A stretch of 64,000 nt of DNA from an uncultured SAR86 cluster bacterium (GTDB lineage Bacteria; Pseudomonadota; Gammaproteobacteria; Magnimaribacterales; D2472), in assembly GCA_902547295.1 (NCBI GenBank), contig CACCNJ010000002.1, positions 113,583-177,582 on the forward strand, read 5' to 3'. The position numbers were made by a program, and so were the translations under genes. Under the pieces are notes generated by a model, which was not told the origin of the DNA, did no database searches, and worked only from the letters and a program-made list of their open reading frames with translations. Below, piece by piece: positions 55,456-64,000 of the stretch (the first letter of the stretch is position 1; every line of letters begins with the position of its first letter).

Positions 55456-57630
55456 ATGGATGTATCTCATATTTTAGAAAGCTTAAACGAAGATCAGCGA
55501 AACGCTGTTACATCTGAAAAGCAACATCTCCTAGTTTTGGCAGGAGCCGGTTCTGGCAAAACCAGGGTTCTTGTTCACAAAATTGCTTGGGAAGTAGAGG
55601 CGCTTGGAAGAAATCCATCTACAATAATGGCTGTAACTTTTACAAATAAAGCTGCAAATGAAATGAGATCAAGAATCGAAGAACTTCTTCAATCTCCAAT
55701 TATTGATTCCTGGGTTGGAACATTTCATGGTCTTTCTCATAAACTGCTTAAGAGATTTCATAAAGAGGCAGAACTCTCAAGTGGATTTACCATTCTAGAT
55801 TCAGATGACCAATTAAGAATAGTAAAAAGAATATCAAAAGAACTGAGTTTGGATGAAGCCACATGGCCAGCTAGACAAAGTCAGTGGCAAATCAATTCAT
55901 GGAAAGATGATGGATTGAGAAGTAAAGATGTTGATGAAAAAGGAGATTTTTACACTGAAACTGTTAATAAAATATATAAAGAATATGAAAAAATTTGTAA
56001 AAATGATGATCTAGTTGATTTTGGTGAACTGCTTTTAAAGTCATATGAAATACTAGTTGCTTCGCCTTCAGTTAAGACTTTTTTTCAATCAAGGTTTCAA
56101 TCAATTCTCATTGATGAGTTTCAGGATACTAATACTATTCAATATAAATGGCTTCGTGAAATAGCATCGGAAGATGCAAATGTTACAGCGGTTGGAGATG
56201 ATGATCAGTCTATATATGGCTGGCGTGGAGCTAAAGTCGAACATGTAAATTCTTTTACAGAAGATTACAAAAATACAGAGATTGTTAGGCTCGAACAAAA
56301 TTATAGATCTACTAACGTGATTCTAAACGCCGCAAATGCATTAATTGATAATAACAAAGACAGACTTGGTAAAAATTTATGGACAGAAAAACTTGAGGGT
56401 GAACAAATTGTTCTTTATCAGGCTTACAACGAACAGGATGAGGCAAGATTCATTGCAGATGTTCTGAAGGACTGGATGAATAAAGGTGGGGCATATGAAG
56501 AAACAGCAGTTCTATATAGATCAAATGCACAATCAAGAGCTATAGAAGAAGCTTTATTAAGAATAAGCATTCCATACAGGATTTACGGCGGATTGCGTTT
56601 TTATGAAAGGCTAGAAATAAAAAATGCAATAGCATATTTAAAAATTATTTTTAACAATAATGATAATCCATCCTTTGAGAGATCAATATCAAATCCAACC
56701 AGAGGAGTTGGAGAGAAAACTTTGGGCAAAATTCGACAAACAGCTCAAAAATATAATATTTCTTATATTAAAGCATCTGCTAAGTTAATTGATGAGGGAT
56801 CAATTTCTGGAAGGGGTGGTTCTGGATTGAGAGATTATCTTGAGTTTGTTGCAGGATGTAAGTCTTTCATTGAAGACAATAGTTTGTCGGATTTAATGGA
56901 ACTTATTATTAAAGAATCTGGCCTTTATTCTTACCATGCTAAAGAGGCAGGAGAGAAAGGCAAAACTAGAACAGAAAACCTTGAAGAATTAATAACGGCT
57001 ACTAAGAATTTTGAACAAAGTGTTAAAGAAGATAAAACAAATACTGAAATTGCAGAAAACTATCTCGATGTTATTTCTCTAGATGCCGGCGATAGACAAG
57101 CTGCTGAGCATGATGATGCTGCTCAACTTATGACAATGCACTCTGCAAAGGGCCTAGAATTTAAATTAGTCCTTCTTACTGGCTTAGAAGAAAGCTTATT
57201 CCCACATGGCAGATCAATGGAAAGCGCATCTCAATTAGAGGAAGAAAGAAGACTTTGTTATGTTGCTATTACAAGAGCAATGGAGAAATTATATATAACA
57301 CATGCTGAATCAAGGAGGCTGCATGGGAATGATACTTTTAATCCTCCTTCAAGATTTTTAAGAGAAATACCAAAAGACTTAATTGATGAAATAAGACCTA
57401 GAGCACAAACCAATATTCCTTATAATAGAAAAGACTTCAATGAAACCAAAGTGGAGTTTGAGGAGGAAATCGGAATTGCGCTTGGCCAGAAAGTAATACA
57501 TAAGAAATTTGGTGAAGGTATCGTATTAAATTACGAAGGTTCAGGAGATTCAGCAAGAGTTCAAGTAAATTTTGATGCTTCTGGAACAAAATGGTTGGTA
57601 ATGGCCTACGCAAATCTTGAAAAACTATAA
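55456..57630 (+). CDS. uvrD: DNA helicase II (UvrD/PcrA)
   Basis: A 724-residue superfamily 1A 3'-5' helicase (E. coli 720). Walker A AGAGSGKT is at 29-36, motif II reads DEFQDTN, then GDDDQSIYGWRGA, LEQNYRS, the late motif TMHSAKGLEFK and AITRAMEKLYI. The C-terminal Tudor-like region (FGEGIVLNYEGSGDSARVQVNFD) indicates UvrD rather than Rep. It works in nucleotide excision and mismatch repair. It overlaps the next gene by one base. Confidence 0.96.
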   Translation: MDVSHILESLNEDQRNAVTSEKQHLLVLAGAGSGKTRVLVHKIAWEVEALGRNPSTIMAVTFTNKAANEMRSRIEELLQSPIIDSWVGTFHGLSHKLLKRFHKEAELSSGFTILDSDDQLRIVKRISKELSLDEATWPARQSQWQINSWKDDGLRSKDVDEKGDFYTETVNKIYKEYEKICKNDDLVDFGELLLKSYEILVASPSVKTFFQSRFQSILIDEFQDTNTIQYKWLREIASEDANVTAVGDDDQSIYGWRGAKVEHVNSFTEDYKNTEIVRLEQNYRSTNVILNAANALIDNNKDRLGKNLWTEKLEGEQIVLYQAYNEQDEARFIADVLKDWMNKGGAYEETAVLYRSNAQSRAIEEALLRISIPYRIYGGLRFYERLEIKNAIAYLKIIFNNNDNPSFERSISNPTRGVGEKTLGKIRQTAQKYNISYIKASAKLIDEGSISGRGGSGLRDYLEFVAGCKSFIEDNSLSDLMELIIKESGLYSYHAKEAGEKGKTRTENLEELITATKNFEQSVKEDKTNTEIAENYLDVISLDAGDRQAAEHDDAAQLMTMHSAKGLEFKLVLLTGLEESLFPHGRSMESASQLEEERRLCYVAITRAMEKLYITHAESRRLHGNDTFNPPSRFLREIPKDLIDEIRPRAQTNIPYNRKDFNETKVEFEEEIGIALGQKVIHKKFGEGIVLNYEGSGDSARVQVNFDASGTKWLVMAYANLEKL

Positions 57631-58715
57631 TGAAAAAAATAACTCTTATATTTTCTGTAATTTTTTTAGTTGGTTGCTCTGATAAATCTGAAAATATTGA
57701 TTCGCAATCAATCGATAAAAATGAAACCTTTAATTGGCGCCTTGTAACTTCATGGCCTAAAAATTATCCTGGGCTTGGAATGGCTCCAGAAAGAATTGCA
57801 GACCTCGTTGAGGAAATGAGTGATGGCCAAATGAAAATTACAGTTTATGGTGCAGAAGAACAAGTTCCTGCATTTGGCGTATTTGATGCTGTATCAAGCG
57901 GATCTCATCAGATGGGACATAGTGGAGGTTATTTCTGGAAAGGTAAAGTTCCGGCCGCACAATTTTTTACCAGTGTTCCATTTGGGTTAACTGCAGATGA
58001 GATTAATGCATGGGTCAATAGAGGCGGAGGCTTGGAATTATGGAGAGAAATTTATGCTCCATTTAATATTTATCCTATTCCAGCAGGAAATACAGGCACA
58101 CAAATGTTTGGATGGTTTAATAAAGAAATTAATTCTTTAGAGGATGTAAAAGGACTAAAAATGAGAATTCCTGGAATTGGCGGTGAAGTACTGAAGGAAG
58201 CTGGAGGAATTCCAGTAACACTTCCAGGAGGAGAGCTTTTTACCGCACTTCAAACAGGAGTAATTGATGCTACTGAGTGGGTAGGCCCATACAATGATTT
58301 AACCTTTGGTTTCCACCAGGCAGCAAAATATTATTATTATCCAGGATGGCATGAGCCAGGACCTATGCTAGAACTGTTAATTAATATTGATGCATGGAAT
58401 TCTCTACCAAATCACCTTCAAGTTATTATCGAGACTGCAACAAAAGCTGTGAATCAGGATATGCTTGATGAATATTTAGCAAAAAATAATCAGGCACTTA
58501 CTGAGCTTGTTGAGGTTCACGGTGTCGAATTAAGAAGATTGCCTGATGATGTAATTGAAGAATTTAAAGAAATATCTAACAAAATTCTTGATGATCTGGC
58601 AAAGGAAGATGAAACAATAGCTAAAGTTTATAAATCTTATTTAAACTTTAAGAATAATGTATCTGCATATCATGAGATATCTGAAGATGCCTTTGTTGAA
58701 TCAAGAAATAAATAG
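57630..58715 (+). CDS. TRAP transporter solute-binding protein (DctP family)
   Basis: A 361-residue lipoprotein with a signal ending FLVGC. The mature part starts with WRLVTSWPKNYPGLG and has MGHSGGYFWKGKVPAAQFFTSVPFGLTADE and LKMRIPGIGGEVLKEAGGIP, the text of TAXI/TakP-like 2-oxoacid or carboxylate binders. Membrane components are encoded 3 kb away on the other strand (dctM, dctQ). Its ligand may be an aliphatic or aromatic carboxylate. Confidence 0.9.
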   Translation: MKKITLIFSVIFLVGCSDKSENIDSQSIDKNETFNWRLVTSWPKNYPGLGMAPERIADLVEEMSDGQMKITVYGAEEQVPAFGVFDAVSSGSHQMGHSGGYFWKGKVPAAQFFTSVPFGLTADEINAWVNRGGGLELWREIYAPFNIYPIPAGNTGTQMFGWFNKEINSLEDVKGLKMRIPGIGGEVLKEAGGIPVTLPGGELFTALQTGVIDATEWVGPYNDLTFGFHQAAKYYYYPGWHEPGPMLELLINIDAWNSLPNHLQVIIETATKAVNQDMLDEYLAKNNQALTELVEVHGVELRRLPDDVIEEFKEISNKILDDLAKEDETIAKVYKSYLNFKNNVSAYHEISEDAFVESRNK

Positions 58716-59317
58716 TGCTTGAAGACTTAACTTTTAAATCTCTTGGTATTGTTAATTATCATGAGACTCTAGAGCAAATGAGAGCTCACATTAATGCAGA
58801 TGACTTTAAAAATGAGATATGGATACTTGAACATCCCCCTGTTTTTACATTAGGAACTGCTGCTGATAAAAAGCATATTTTAGACTCAAAGGAAATTCCT
58901 GTCGTCCAATCCGACAGAGGAGGAGAAGTAACTTACCATGGACCGGGGCAAATAATTATTTATTTTTTGCTTGATGTTAAGAGGTTGAATTGTGGCCCAA
59001 ACAAACTCGTTGCAACAATTCAAGATTTTGTAAAAGAATTGCTATTAAAATTATCAATAGAATGTGATTTTAAAGATGGCGCTCCTGGCGTTTATGTTGA
59101 TAAAAAGAAAATAGCTTCAATCGGATTAAGAATTTCAAGAGGAAAGTCTTATCATGGAATAAGTCTAAATTTTGATATGGATTTATTGCCATTTAAACAA
59201 ATAAACCCTTGTGGCTATGAAGGCCTAGAAGTTACTCAGATAAAGGATTTAAATAAAGATATTTCTAAATTACAATTGCATGGAATCATAATAGATTTAT
59301 TAAGAAAAGTATTTTAA
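58715..59317 (+). CDS. lipB: Octanoyl-ACP:protein N-octanoyltransferase
   Basis: Transfers octanoate from ACP to lipoyl domains. A 200-residue protein with [37 protein letters not shown], the active-site Cys in INPCGYEGL and the Lys in [10 protein letters not shown]. The GTG start overlaps the TRAP stop by one base. lipA follows after two bases, the usual partner. Confidence 0.97.
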   Translation: MLEDLTFKSLGIVNYHETLEQMRAHINADDFKNEIWILEHPPVFTLGTAADKKHILDSKEIPVVQSDRGGEVTYHGPGQIIIYFLLDVKRLNCGPNKLVATIQDFVKELLLKLSIECDFKDGAPGVYVDKKKIASIGLRISRGKSYHGISLNFDMDLLPFKQINPCGYEGLEVTQIKDLNKDISKLQLHGIIIDLLRKVF

Positions 59318-59319
59318 TT

Positions 59320-60297
59320 ATGGAAATAATAGCAACTACAAAAATTACTAATAGAGATGGTATTAAGGCTATAAGAAATGGTCAAAAGCTTAATAAGTAT
59401 TCTGATATTCCTTCACCTAAGAAACCGAGCTGGCTGAAAGTTAAAGCTGAATTCAATCCTAATTTTCATAAGGTAAAAGAACAAGTTCAAAGTAAACAAT
59501 TATATACAGTTTGCGAAGAGGCTCATTGTCCAAATATCAGCGAGTGTTGGTCTGCTGGAACAGCTACTTTTATGCTTATGGGATCAGTTTGTACAAGAGC
59601 CTGTAAGTTTTGTTCAGTGGATACTGGCAATCCCAATGGATGGCTTGATAAGGACGAACCAATAAACATAGCAAAAGCAGCAGAGGCTATGATGCTAAAG
59701 TATGTGGTACTCACATCTGTAAATAGGGATGATCTTCCTGACGGTGGCGCACAGCATTTTGCAAATACTGTAAAATTCATCAAAGAATTAAATCCTGATA
59801 CAGCTGTTGAAGCCCTTACTCCTGATTTTAAAGGACTGTCATCCTCAATTAAAACTCTAGTTAATTGTGGATTGGAAGTGTTTGCTCAAAACATTGAAAC
59901 TGTAGAAAGGTTAACCCATCAAGTAAGAGATATTAGAGCAGGATATCAACAAACCTTAAATGTTCTTGCAGAATCAAAACGCATTAATCCAATGGTTTTA
60001 ACAAAAACAAGTATTATTCTAGGCCTTGGCGAGACGGACAAAGAAATAGATCAGACTATGGATGATCTTATTGATAACAAAGTTGATATTCTTACTATTG
60101 GACAATACTTAAGGCCAACTAAGAACCATCACCCAATTGAGAGATGGGTTACACCAGAAGAGTTCGAGAAATATAGAGAGATAGGACTTAAAAAAGGATT
60201 TCTTGAGGTTGTTTCAGGACCAATGGTTCGATCTAGTTACAGAGCAGAGAGAGTTCTTCAAAAGAATAATGCAGATCTTATAGAAATACGTAAATAA
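59320..60297 (+). CDS. lipA: Lipoyl synthase
   Basis: Radical SAM enzyme inserting two sulphurs in the octanoyl group. A 325-residue protein with the auxiliary cluster Cys65, Cys70 and Cys76 ([15 protein letters not shown]), the radical SAM cluster CTRACKFC at 91-98, and the conserved C-terminal [11 protein letters not shown] with the Arg-Ser-Ser-Tyr motif. The N-terminal 45 residues are a long basic extension. Confidence 0.97.
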   Translation: MEIIATTKITNRDGIKAIRNGQKLNKYSDIPSPKKPSWLKVKAEFNPNFHKVKEQVQSKQLYTVCEEAHCPNISECWSAGTATFMLMGSVCTRACKFCSVDTGNPNGWLDKDEPINIAKAAEAMMLKYVVLTSVNRDDLPDGGAQHFANTVKFIKELNPDTAVEALTPDFKGLSSSIKTLVNCGLEVFAQNIETVERLTHQVRDIRAGYQQTLNVLAESKRINPMVLTKTSIILGLGETDKEIDQTMDDLIDNKVDILTIGQYLRPTKNHHPIERWVTPEEFEKYREIGLKKGFLEVVSGPMVRSSYRAERVLQKNNADLIEIRK

Positions 60298-60349
60298 TTT
60301 TTATACTTCTTCACTGTCTAATATCATACACATAAATTATTATTTTCTT

Positions 60350-60781
60350 ATGAATATAAAAGAGGCATGCGTTTCCGTTTTTAGCAACTGGAATAATTTT
60401 AGCGGAAGAGCTTGTAGAAGCGAATTTTGGTATTTTTGCTTGGCTGTATTTATTGTAAGCTTTTTGATTTCTTTTTTTGAGACCATGCTATTTTTATCAA
60501 TCGAAAGTTATCCAACTTTATTTACATACGGAATCGAAATAAGAGATAAAGAATGGGAGAGTGTGCAAAATCCAATTGGACCATTGACCTTGATTTTTAA
60601 TGTAATTATTTTATGTCCTTCAATATCAGTAACATCAAGAAGACTTCAAGATATAGGTATTTCTGGTTGGTGGCAACTATCATATCTAATAATTATTGGA
60701 TTACTAATAATTTCAATCTTATGCATACTTCCGGGAAAAAAAGATGAGAACAAATGGGGCAAAAACCCTTTATTAAATTAA
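60350..60781 (+). CDS. DUF805 membrane protein
   Basis: A 143-residue membrane protein. It opens with WNNFSGRACRSEFWYFCLAVFIVSFLISFFE, and has SVTSRRLQDIGISGWWQL before two helices, as in DUF805 proteins. The end KKDENKWGKNPL is typical. Unknown role. It converges on the SGNH hydrolase with a four-base overlap. Confidence 0.9.
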   Translation: MNIKEACVSVFSNWNNFSGRACRSEFWYFCLAVFIVSFLISFFETMLFLSIESYPTLFTYGIEIRDKEWESVQNPIGPLTLIFNVIILCPSISVTSRRLQDIGISGWWQLSYLIIIGLLIISILCILPGKKDENKWGKNPLLN

Positions 60782-61548
60782 ATATTAAAATCTTTTGAAA
60801 GACTTTTTCTTACTTGCTTTGTCCAAACTTCATATCCTTTTTTGTTCATATGAAGGCCATCTTCAATGAACAATTCTGGCATTCTTGAACCATCCTCACT
60901 TAGCATAGAATCCCAAACATCAATATACTCTAAGTAAGCATCTTGACTTGCAAGTAGCTTAATCGAACTATTAAAAATCCTTTCTTCCTTATCAAGATAA
61001 AGTCTGTCAACAGATGGCTTTATACCTATTACGTATACTTTAATATTTCCAAACTCATTCCTAACAAGACTTAAGAATTTTTTGAAATCACTCATAGTTT
61101 CTTTTGGAGTCTTTAGCGCAGTTAAATCATTTGTCCCACAGAAAAAAACAATAGCCTTTGGTTCGTATGGCTTAATAATTTCTTCAAAATGATAAATAAC
61201 ATGAGAAATTTGTGCTCCTCCAAAACCACGATTTAAGACTTCAAGTGGTTCCATATCTTCTTCTAACGAATCCCAAAACCTTATGCTTGAACTACCTGTA
61301 AATAGAATTTTGCCTTTTTCAGGAAAATTTTCTTTATCTAATTTTTTAAATTCATTAATTTCATCAATGAATGCATCTTCTTTGCTCCATTGTTGAATAT
61401 ATAGAGCTTCTTTTTTAACTTGAAAAAAAGACTTCTCAATACCATTCTTTTCTGCATGAATTTTGATTTTGTCTTCTAATTCAACAAAACTATCTGAGCA
61501 GCTTATTAAAATAAAGAAAGTAGATATGATTAAGAATTCTTTGTTCAT
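60778..61548 (-). CDS. SGNH/GDSL-type hydrolase lipoprotein
   Basis: A 256-residue lipoprotein (signal ending FILISC). The catalytic Ser is in LFTGSSSIRFWDSL, Gly/Asn blocks are NRGFGGAQISHVI and FCGTNDLTA, and the late Asp-x-x-His is DGLHMNKKGYEVW. It lies six bases after dctM on the same strand and is likely the third gene of that operon. The substrate is an ester of unknown type. Confidence 0.9.
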   Translation of the reverse strand: MNKEFLIISTFFILISCSDSFVELEDKIKIHAEKNGIEKSFFQVKKEALYIQQWSKEDAFIDEINEFKKLDKENFPEKGKILFTGSSSIRFWDSLEEDMEPLEVLNRGFGGAQISHVIYHFEEIIKPYEPKAIVFFCGTNDLTALKTPKETMSDFKKFLSLVRNEFGNIKVYVIGIKPSVDRLYLDKEERIFNSSIKLLASQDAYLEYIDVWDSMLSEDGSRMPELFIEDGLHMNKKGYEVWTKQVRKSLSKDFNI

Positions 61549-61554
61549 TAACTC

Positions 61555-62892
61555 TTATATTACTAGAATTGGGAATAGCATAACTGCAAAAAGAATAATA
61601 ATTTGAATTAATATAAAAGGAGTAACGCCTTTATAAATTTCTTTAGTTTGTATGCTCTCATCTGCAACCCCTCTCAAGTAAAAAAGCGAAAATCCAAATG
61701 GTGGAGTTAAAAATGATGTTTGTAAGTTTATTGCAAATAAAATAGCAAGCCATACAGGATCAAAGCCCATCATCAAAAGAGGTGGAGCAACGAGTGGCAC
61801 TATTACATAACAAATCTCAATAAAATCTAAAATAAAACCAAGCAAAAAAATAATAACTAGGACAAATATTAGAGCAGTAAATGATCCTCCAGGGAGAGAA
61901 TTAAAAATTAGGTCAATTAACTCATCACCTCCAACCCCTCTAAATATTAGTGAAAAAATTGATGCACCAATAAGAATTGTAAAAATCATTGTTGAAACAA
62001 TTGCAGTTTTCTCAGAAGTTTCTTTTAAGAAATGTAAATTGACTTTTCTGTTTATTAGTGCAATCAATAAGGCACCAAATGCTCCAATTGCAGCCGCCTC
62101 TGTAGGCGTTGCAATGCCTGCAAATATCGAGCCTAGAACCAAAAAAATTAAGACTATTGGGAGCGCTAGCGTCTTAAATAATTCAACTTTATCTATAGCA
62201 AATTCTTTTGAAGTATCTTTTAAATCTAAATTATTGCTATTTTTATAAAGTGTATAAATAAGATACCCAATACATATCAGAATTCCAGGAATAATAGCAC
62301 CAATAAACAAATCTCCAACAGTTACGGTTTGTTGAGAAAATATACCCATATCATTTTGAGCTCTTTGATAAGCATTTGACATAACATCACCAAGCAAAAC
62401 CAAGGCAATAGATGGTGGAATTATTTGTCCAAGAGTCCCAGTGGACGCAACCAATCCAGCTGAGAAGCTTTTATCGTATCCTTGATTTATTAGAATTGGT
62501 AGAGACATTAGACCCATAGTTACTACAGTCGCGCCTACAATCCCTGTGCTTGCTGCAAGTAAAGCGCCAACAATAATTATCGATATAGACAATCCGCCTT
62601 TTATACTTCTAAAAGCCTTTGCCATATTTTCAAGCATCTTTGCAGCAATACCAGATTTTTCAAGAATAGTTCCCATAAAAATAAATAGAGGAACTGCAAG
62701 CAATGTTACATTATTCATAATTCCAAAAATTCTAATTGGAATACTTTTAAAAATAGTTGGATCAAAAATTCCTAAGGGAATGCAAATCAACGCAAATATT
62801 ATTGATACACCTGCCAGAGTAAGCGCTACTGGAAAACCTACCAGTAAAGCAGCACAAATTATCATAAGTAGCAGAAGAGGGACTATTTCCAT
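61555..62892 (-). CDS. TRAP transporter large permease (DctM)
   Basis: A 445-residue membrane protein with about twelve helices of the DctM/TRAP-T group. GFPVALTLAGVSIIFAL, AASTGIVGATVVTMGLMSLPILINQGYDK, TGTLGQIIPPSIALVLLGD and FAINLQTSFLTPPFGFSLFYLRGVA are the standard blocks. It overlaps dctQ by ten bases. The solute-binding partner is most likely the DctP gene at 57630. Confidence 0.93.
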   Translation of the reverse strand: MEIVPLLLLMIICAALLVGFPVALTLAGVSIIFALICIPLGIFDPTIFKSIPIRIFGIMNNVTLLAVPLFIFMGTILEKSGIAAKMLENMAKAFRSIKGGLSISIIIVGALLAASTGIVGATVVTMGLMSLPILINQGYDKSFSAGLVASTGTLGQIIPPSIALVLLGDVMSNAYQRAQNDMGIFSQQTVTVGDLFIGAIIPGILICIGYLIYTLYKNSNNLDLKDTSKEFAIDKVELFKTLALPIVLIFLVLGSIFAGIATPTEAAAIGAFGALLIALINRKVNLHFLKETSEKTAIVSTMIFTILIGASIFSLIFRGVGGDELIDLIFNSLPGGSFTALIFVLVIIFLLGFILDFIEICYVIVPLVAPPLLMMGFDPVWLAILFAINLQTSFLTPPFGFSLFYLRGVADESIQTKEIYKGVTPFILIQIIILFAVMLFPILVI

Positions 62893-63353
62893 TTTTTATG
62901 AATTAGTTGATATGCGAAAGTTAAAATCATAGTAAGTGGGAAAAGAATGATTAACGTTTTCTGGATGTAAACATAATCAAGACCACCAGCCTCGGTTGAA
63001 ACCTCTCTAATTTTCCAAGACATCTCAATTAGCTCTAGAGAATAAAAACCAATAACAAAACAAACAGGTAATAGGAAGAAAAGGCTTAATATGAAATTAA
63101 CATTATTTTTATATGAATTAGATGAGCCTCTATAAAAAATATCTACTCTAACATGCTCATCTTTGTAGTGAACATATCCAGCGCAACCAAGAAATATGAA
63201 TGCATGAAGATACATTACGAATTCCTGAAGTCCTGTAAGTCCAATACCAAAGAAATATCTGGCAACTATTATCACTATCATCAATATTGTCATCACTGGA
63301 ATCATCAATGATATGAATTTTCCTAAAGAATTTATGCCTTTTTCTATATACAT
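62883..63353 (-). CDS. TRAP transporter small permease (DctQ)
   Basis: A 156-residue four-helix membrane protein from the ATG at 63353. The first helix is LMIPVMTILMIVIIVARYFFG, and the second block has LTGLQEFVMYLHAFIFLGCAGYVHYKDEHVRVD, the classical DctQ text. An upstream ATG at 63392 would add 13 residues and overlap the start codon of the opposing yaaA gene, so I prefer the shorter form. Confidence 0.9.
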   Translation of the reverse strand: MYIEKGINSLGKFISLMIPVMTILMIVIIVARYFFGIGLTGLQEFVMYLHAFIFLGCAGYVHYKDEHVRVDIFYRGSSNSYKNNVNFILSLFFLLPVCFVIGFYSLELIEMSWKIREVSTEAGGLDYVYIQKTLIILFPLTMILTFAYQLIHKKWK

Positions 63354-63390
63354 TATTGAATATGCCTCTATGTATTCGTAAAATACAGCC

Positions 63391-64000
63391 ATGATTATAG
63401 TACTTTCTCCAGCAAAAACACTTGATTATGAATTTGAATCAAATCATGGTCATTCTGTGCCTGCATTTTTGAGTCAATCTTCAAAACTCATAAATGACTT
63501 AAAAGCAAAAGAACCAAAAGATATTGCATCTTTAATGGGGTTAAGCGATAAACTTGCTGCACTGAACTTCGATAGATACCAATCATGGTCTCCAGCAAAA
63601 AAAGTATCTGCTGATTCGAAGCCTTCAATGCTTGTTTTTAAAGGAGACGTATATCAAGGACTTCAAGCTGAAGATCTAAATAATGCTGAAATGAAATTTG
63701 CTCAAAAGCATATAAGGATTTTATCTGGGTTATATGGGATATTGAGACCATTGGATTTAATGAAGCCATATAGACTTGAGATGGGAACAAAATTAGAAAC
63801 TTCAGAAGGAAAGAATCTTTATGAATTTTGGGGTGATAAGGTCCAAAAAATGTTTTAAATGAATTGAAAGTTCAAAGGTCAGATCTTTTAATTAATCTAG
63901 CGTCAAAAGAGTACTTTACAGTTTTAGGAAAATTACCTGAAGACATTAATGTCGTTACTCCAACATTTAAAGATTATAAGAACGGTAATTATAAAATTAT
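63391..64000 (+). CDS. yaaA: Peroxide stress protein YaaA (DUF328), frame interrupted and cut by the window end
   Basis: YaaA lowers free iron and protects DNA in oxidative stress. The start IIVLSPAKTLDYE and GLYGILRPLDLMKPYRLEMGTKL are diagnostic. The first frame ends at 63858 just after NLYEFWGDK, but the family text continues in another frame from 63852 (VLNELKV, LLINLASKEYF, VVTPTFKDYKNGNYKI) to the end of the window. One added A in the A6 run at 63845-63850 would join them. Probably a sequencing indel, or a real lesion. Confidence 0.88.

Overview
The window is AT-rich DNA with dense, mostly overlapping small operons and a classical gammaproteobacterial gene order (mnmG-rsmG-parA-parB-atpIBEFHAGDC-glmU-glmS). 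Protein style and the surrounding genes (TRAP transporter, TIGR02206 protein, DUF885, DUF4399, diheme cytochrome paired with a beta-helix protein) suggest a streamlined marine gammaproteobacterium, perhaps SAR86-like. That placement is an inference, since there is no rRNA in the window.

Layout. 1-12.6 kb: origin-proximal housekeeping block, with the end of mnmG, rsmG, parAB (parB carries an apparent frameshift in an A7 run), the complete F1Fo ATP synthase operon behind a good sigma70-type promoter, then glmU and glmS. 12.6-15.8 kb: an array of small, mostly membrane or exported genes. Its spacers hold repeated copies of the last codons of glmS (Ser-Val-Thr-Val-Glu-stop) plus about 16 bases beyond the stop. 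I read this as a series of cassettes or island remnants stacked at the glmS 3' end (the attTn7 neighbourhood), and it is the most unusual structure in the window. 15.8-24.7 kb: small membrane proteins, a YugP-like protease, a lipoprotein, DoxX, a beta-hydroxylase, methyltransferases, two GFA proteins, SMR and YeiH transporters and VOC proteins. 24.7-33.3 kb: a glycosyltransferase followed by an acyl-assembly cluster. It holds a 4'-phosphopantetheinyl transferase, two KAS III-like enzymes, an AMP-ligase, two SDRs, two divergent acyl carrier proteins, a NeuD/PglD-type acyltransferase and a Rieske oxygenase. It probably makes an unusual acyl group for a surface glycan or small molecule.

33.4-52 kb: mixed metabolic genes, including MAPEG, a sterol-desaturase-like hydroxylase, a beta-helix protein with its diheme cytochrome partner, a beta-lactamase-fold hydrolase, a DUF3445 haem demethylase-like protein, an aminoadipate-semialdehyde-dehydrogenase/saccharopine-dehydrogenase-like pair, a DUF885 peptidase, a crotonase and a nitronate monooxygenase. 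52-55.4 kb: a MazG-like protein, then a divergent pair consisting of a Skp1-type hydroxyproline GlcNAc-transferase homologue and a prolyl 4-hydroxylase. This is a candidate bacterial hydroxyproline-glycosylation module. An RpiR regulator follows. 55.4-64 kb: uvrD, a TRAP solute-binding protein, lipB, lipA, DUF805, then an opposing TRAP permease operon (dctQ-dctM-SGNH hydrolase) and yaaA, which also has an apparent homopolymer frameshift and runs off the window.

No rRNA, tRNA, CRISPR array, transposase or integrase gene was seen. Apart from the protein-coding stretches there is no gene-free interval longer than about 230 bases.
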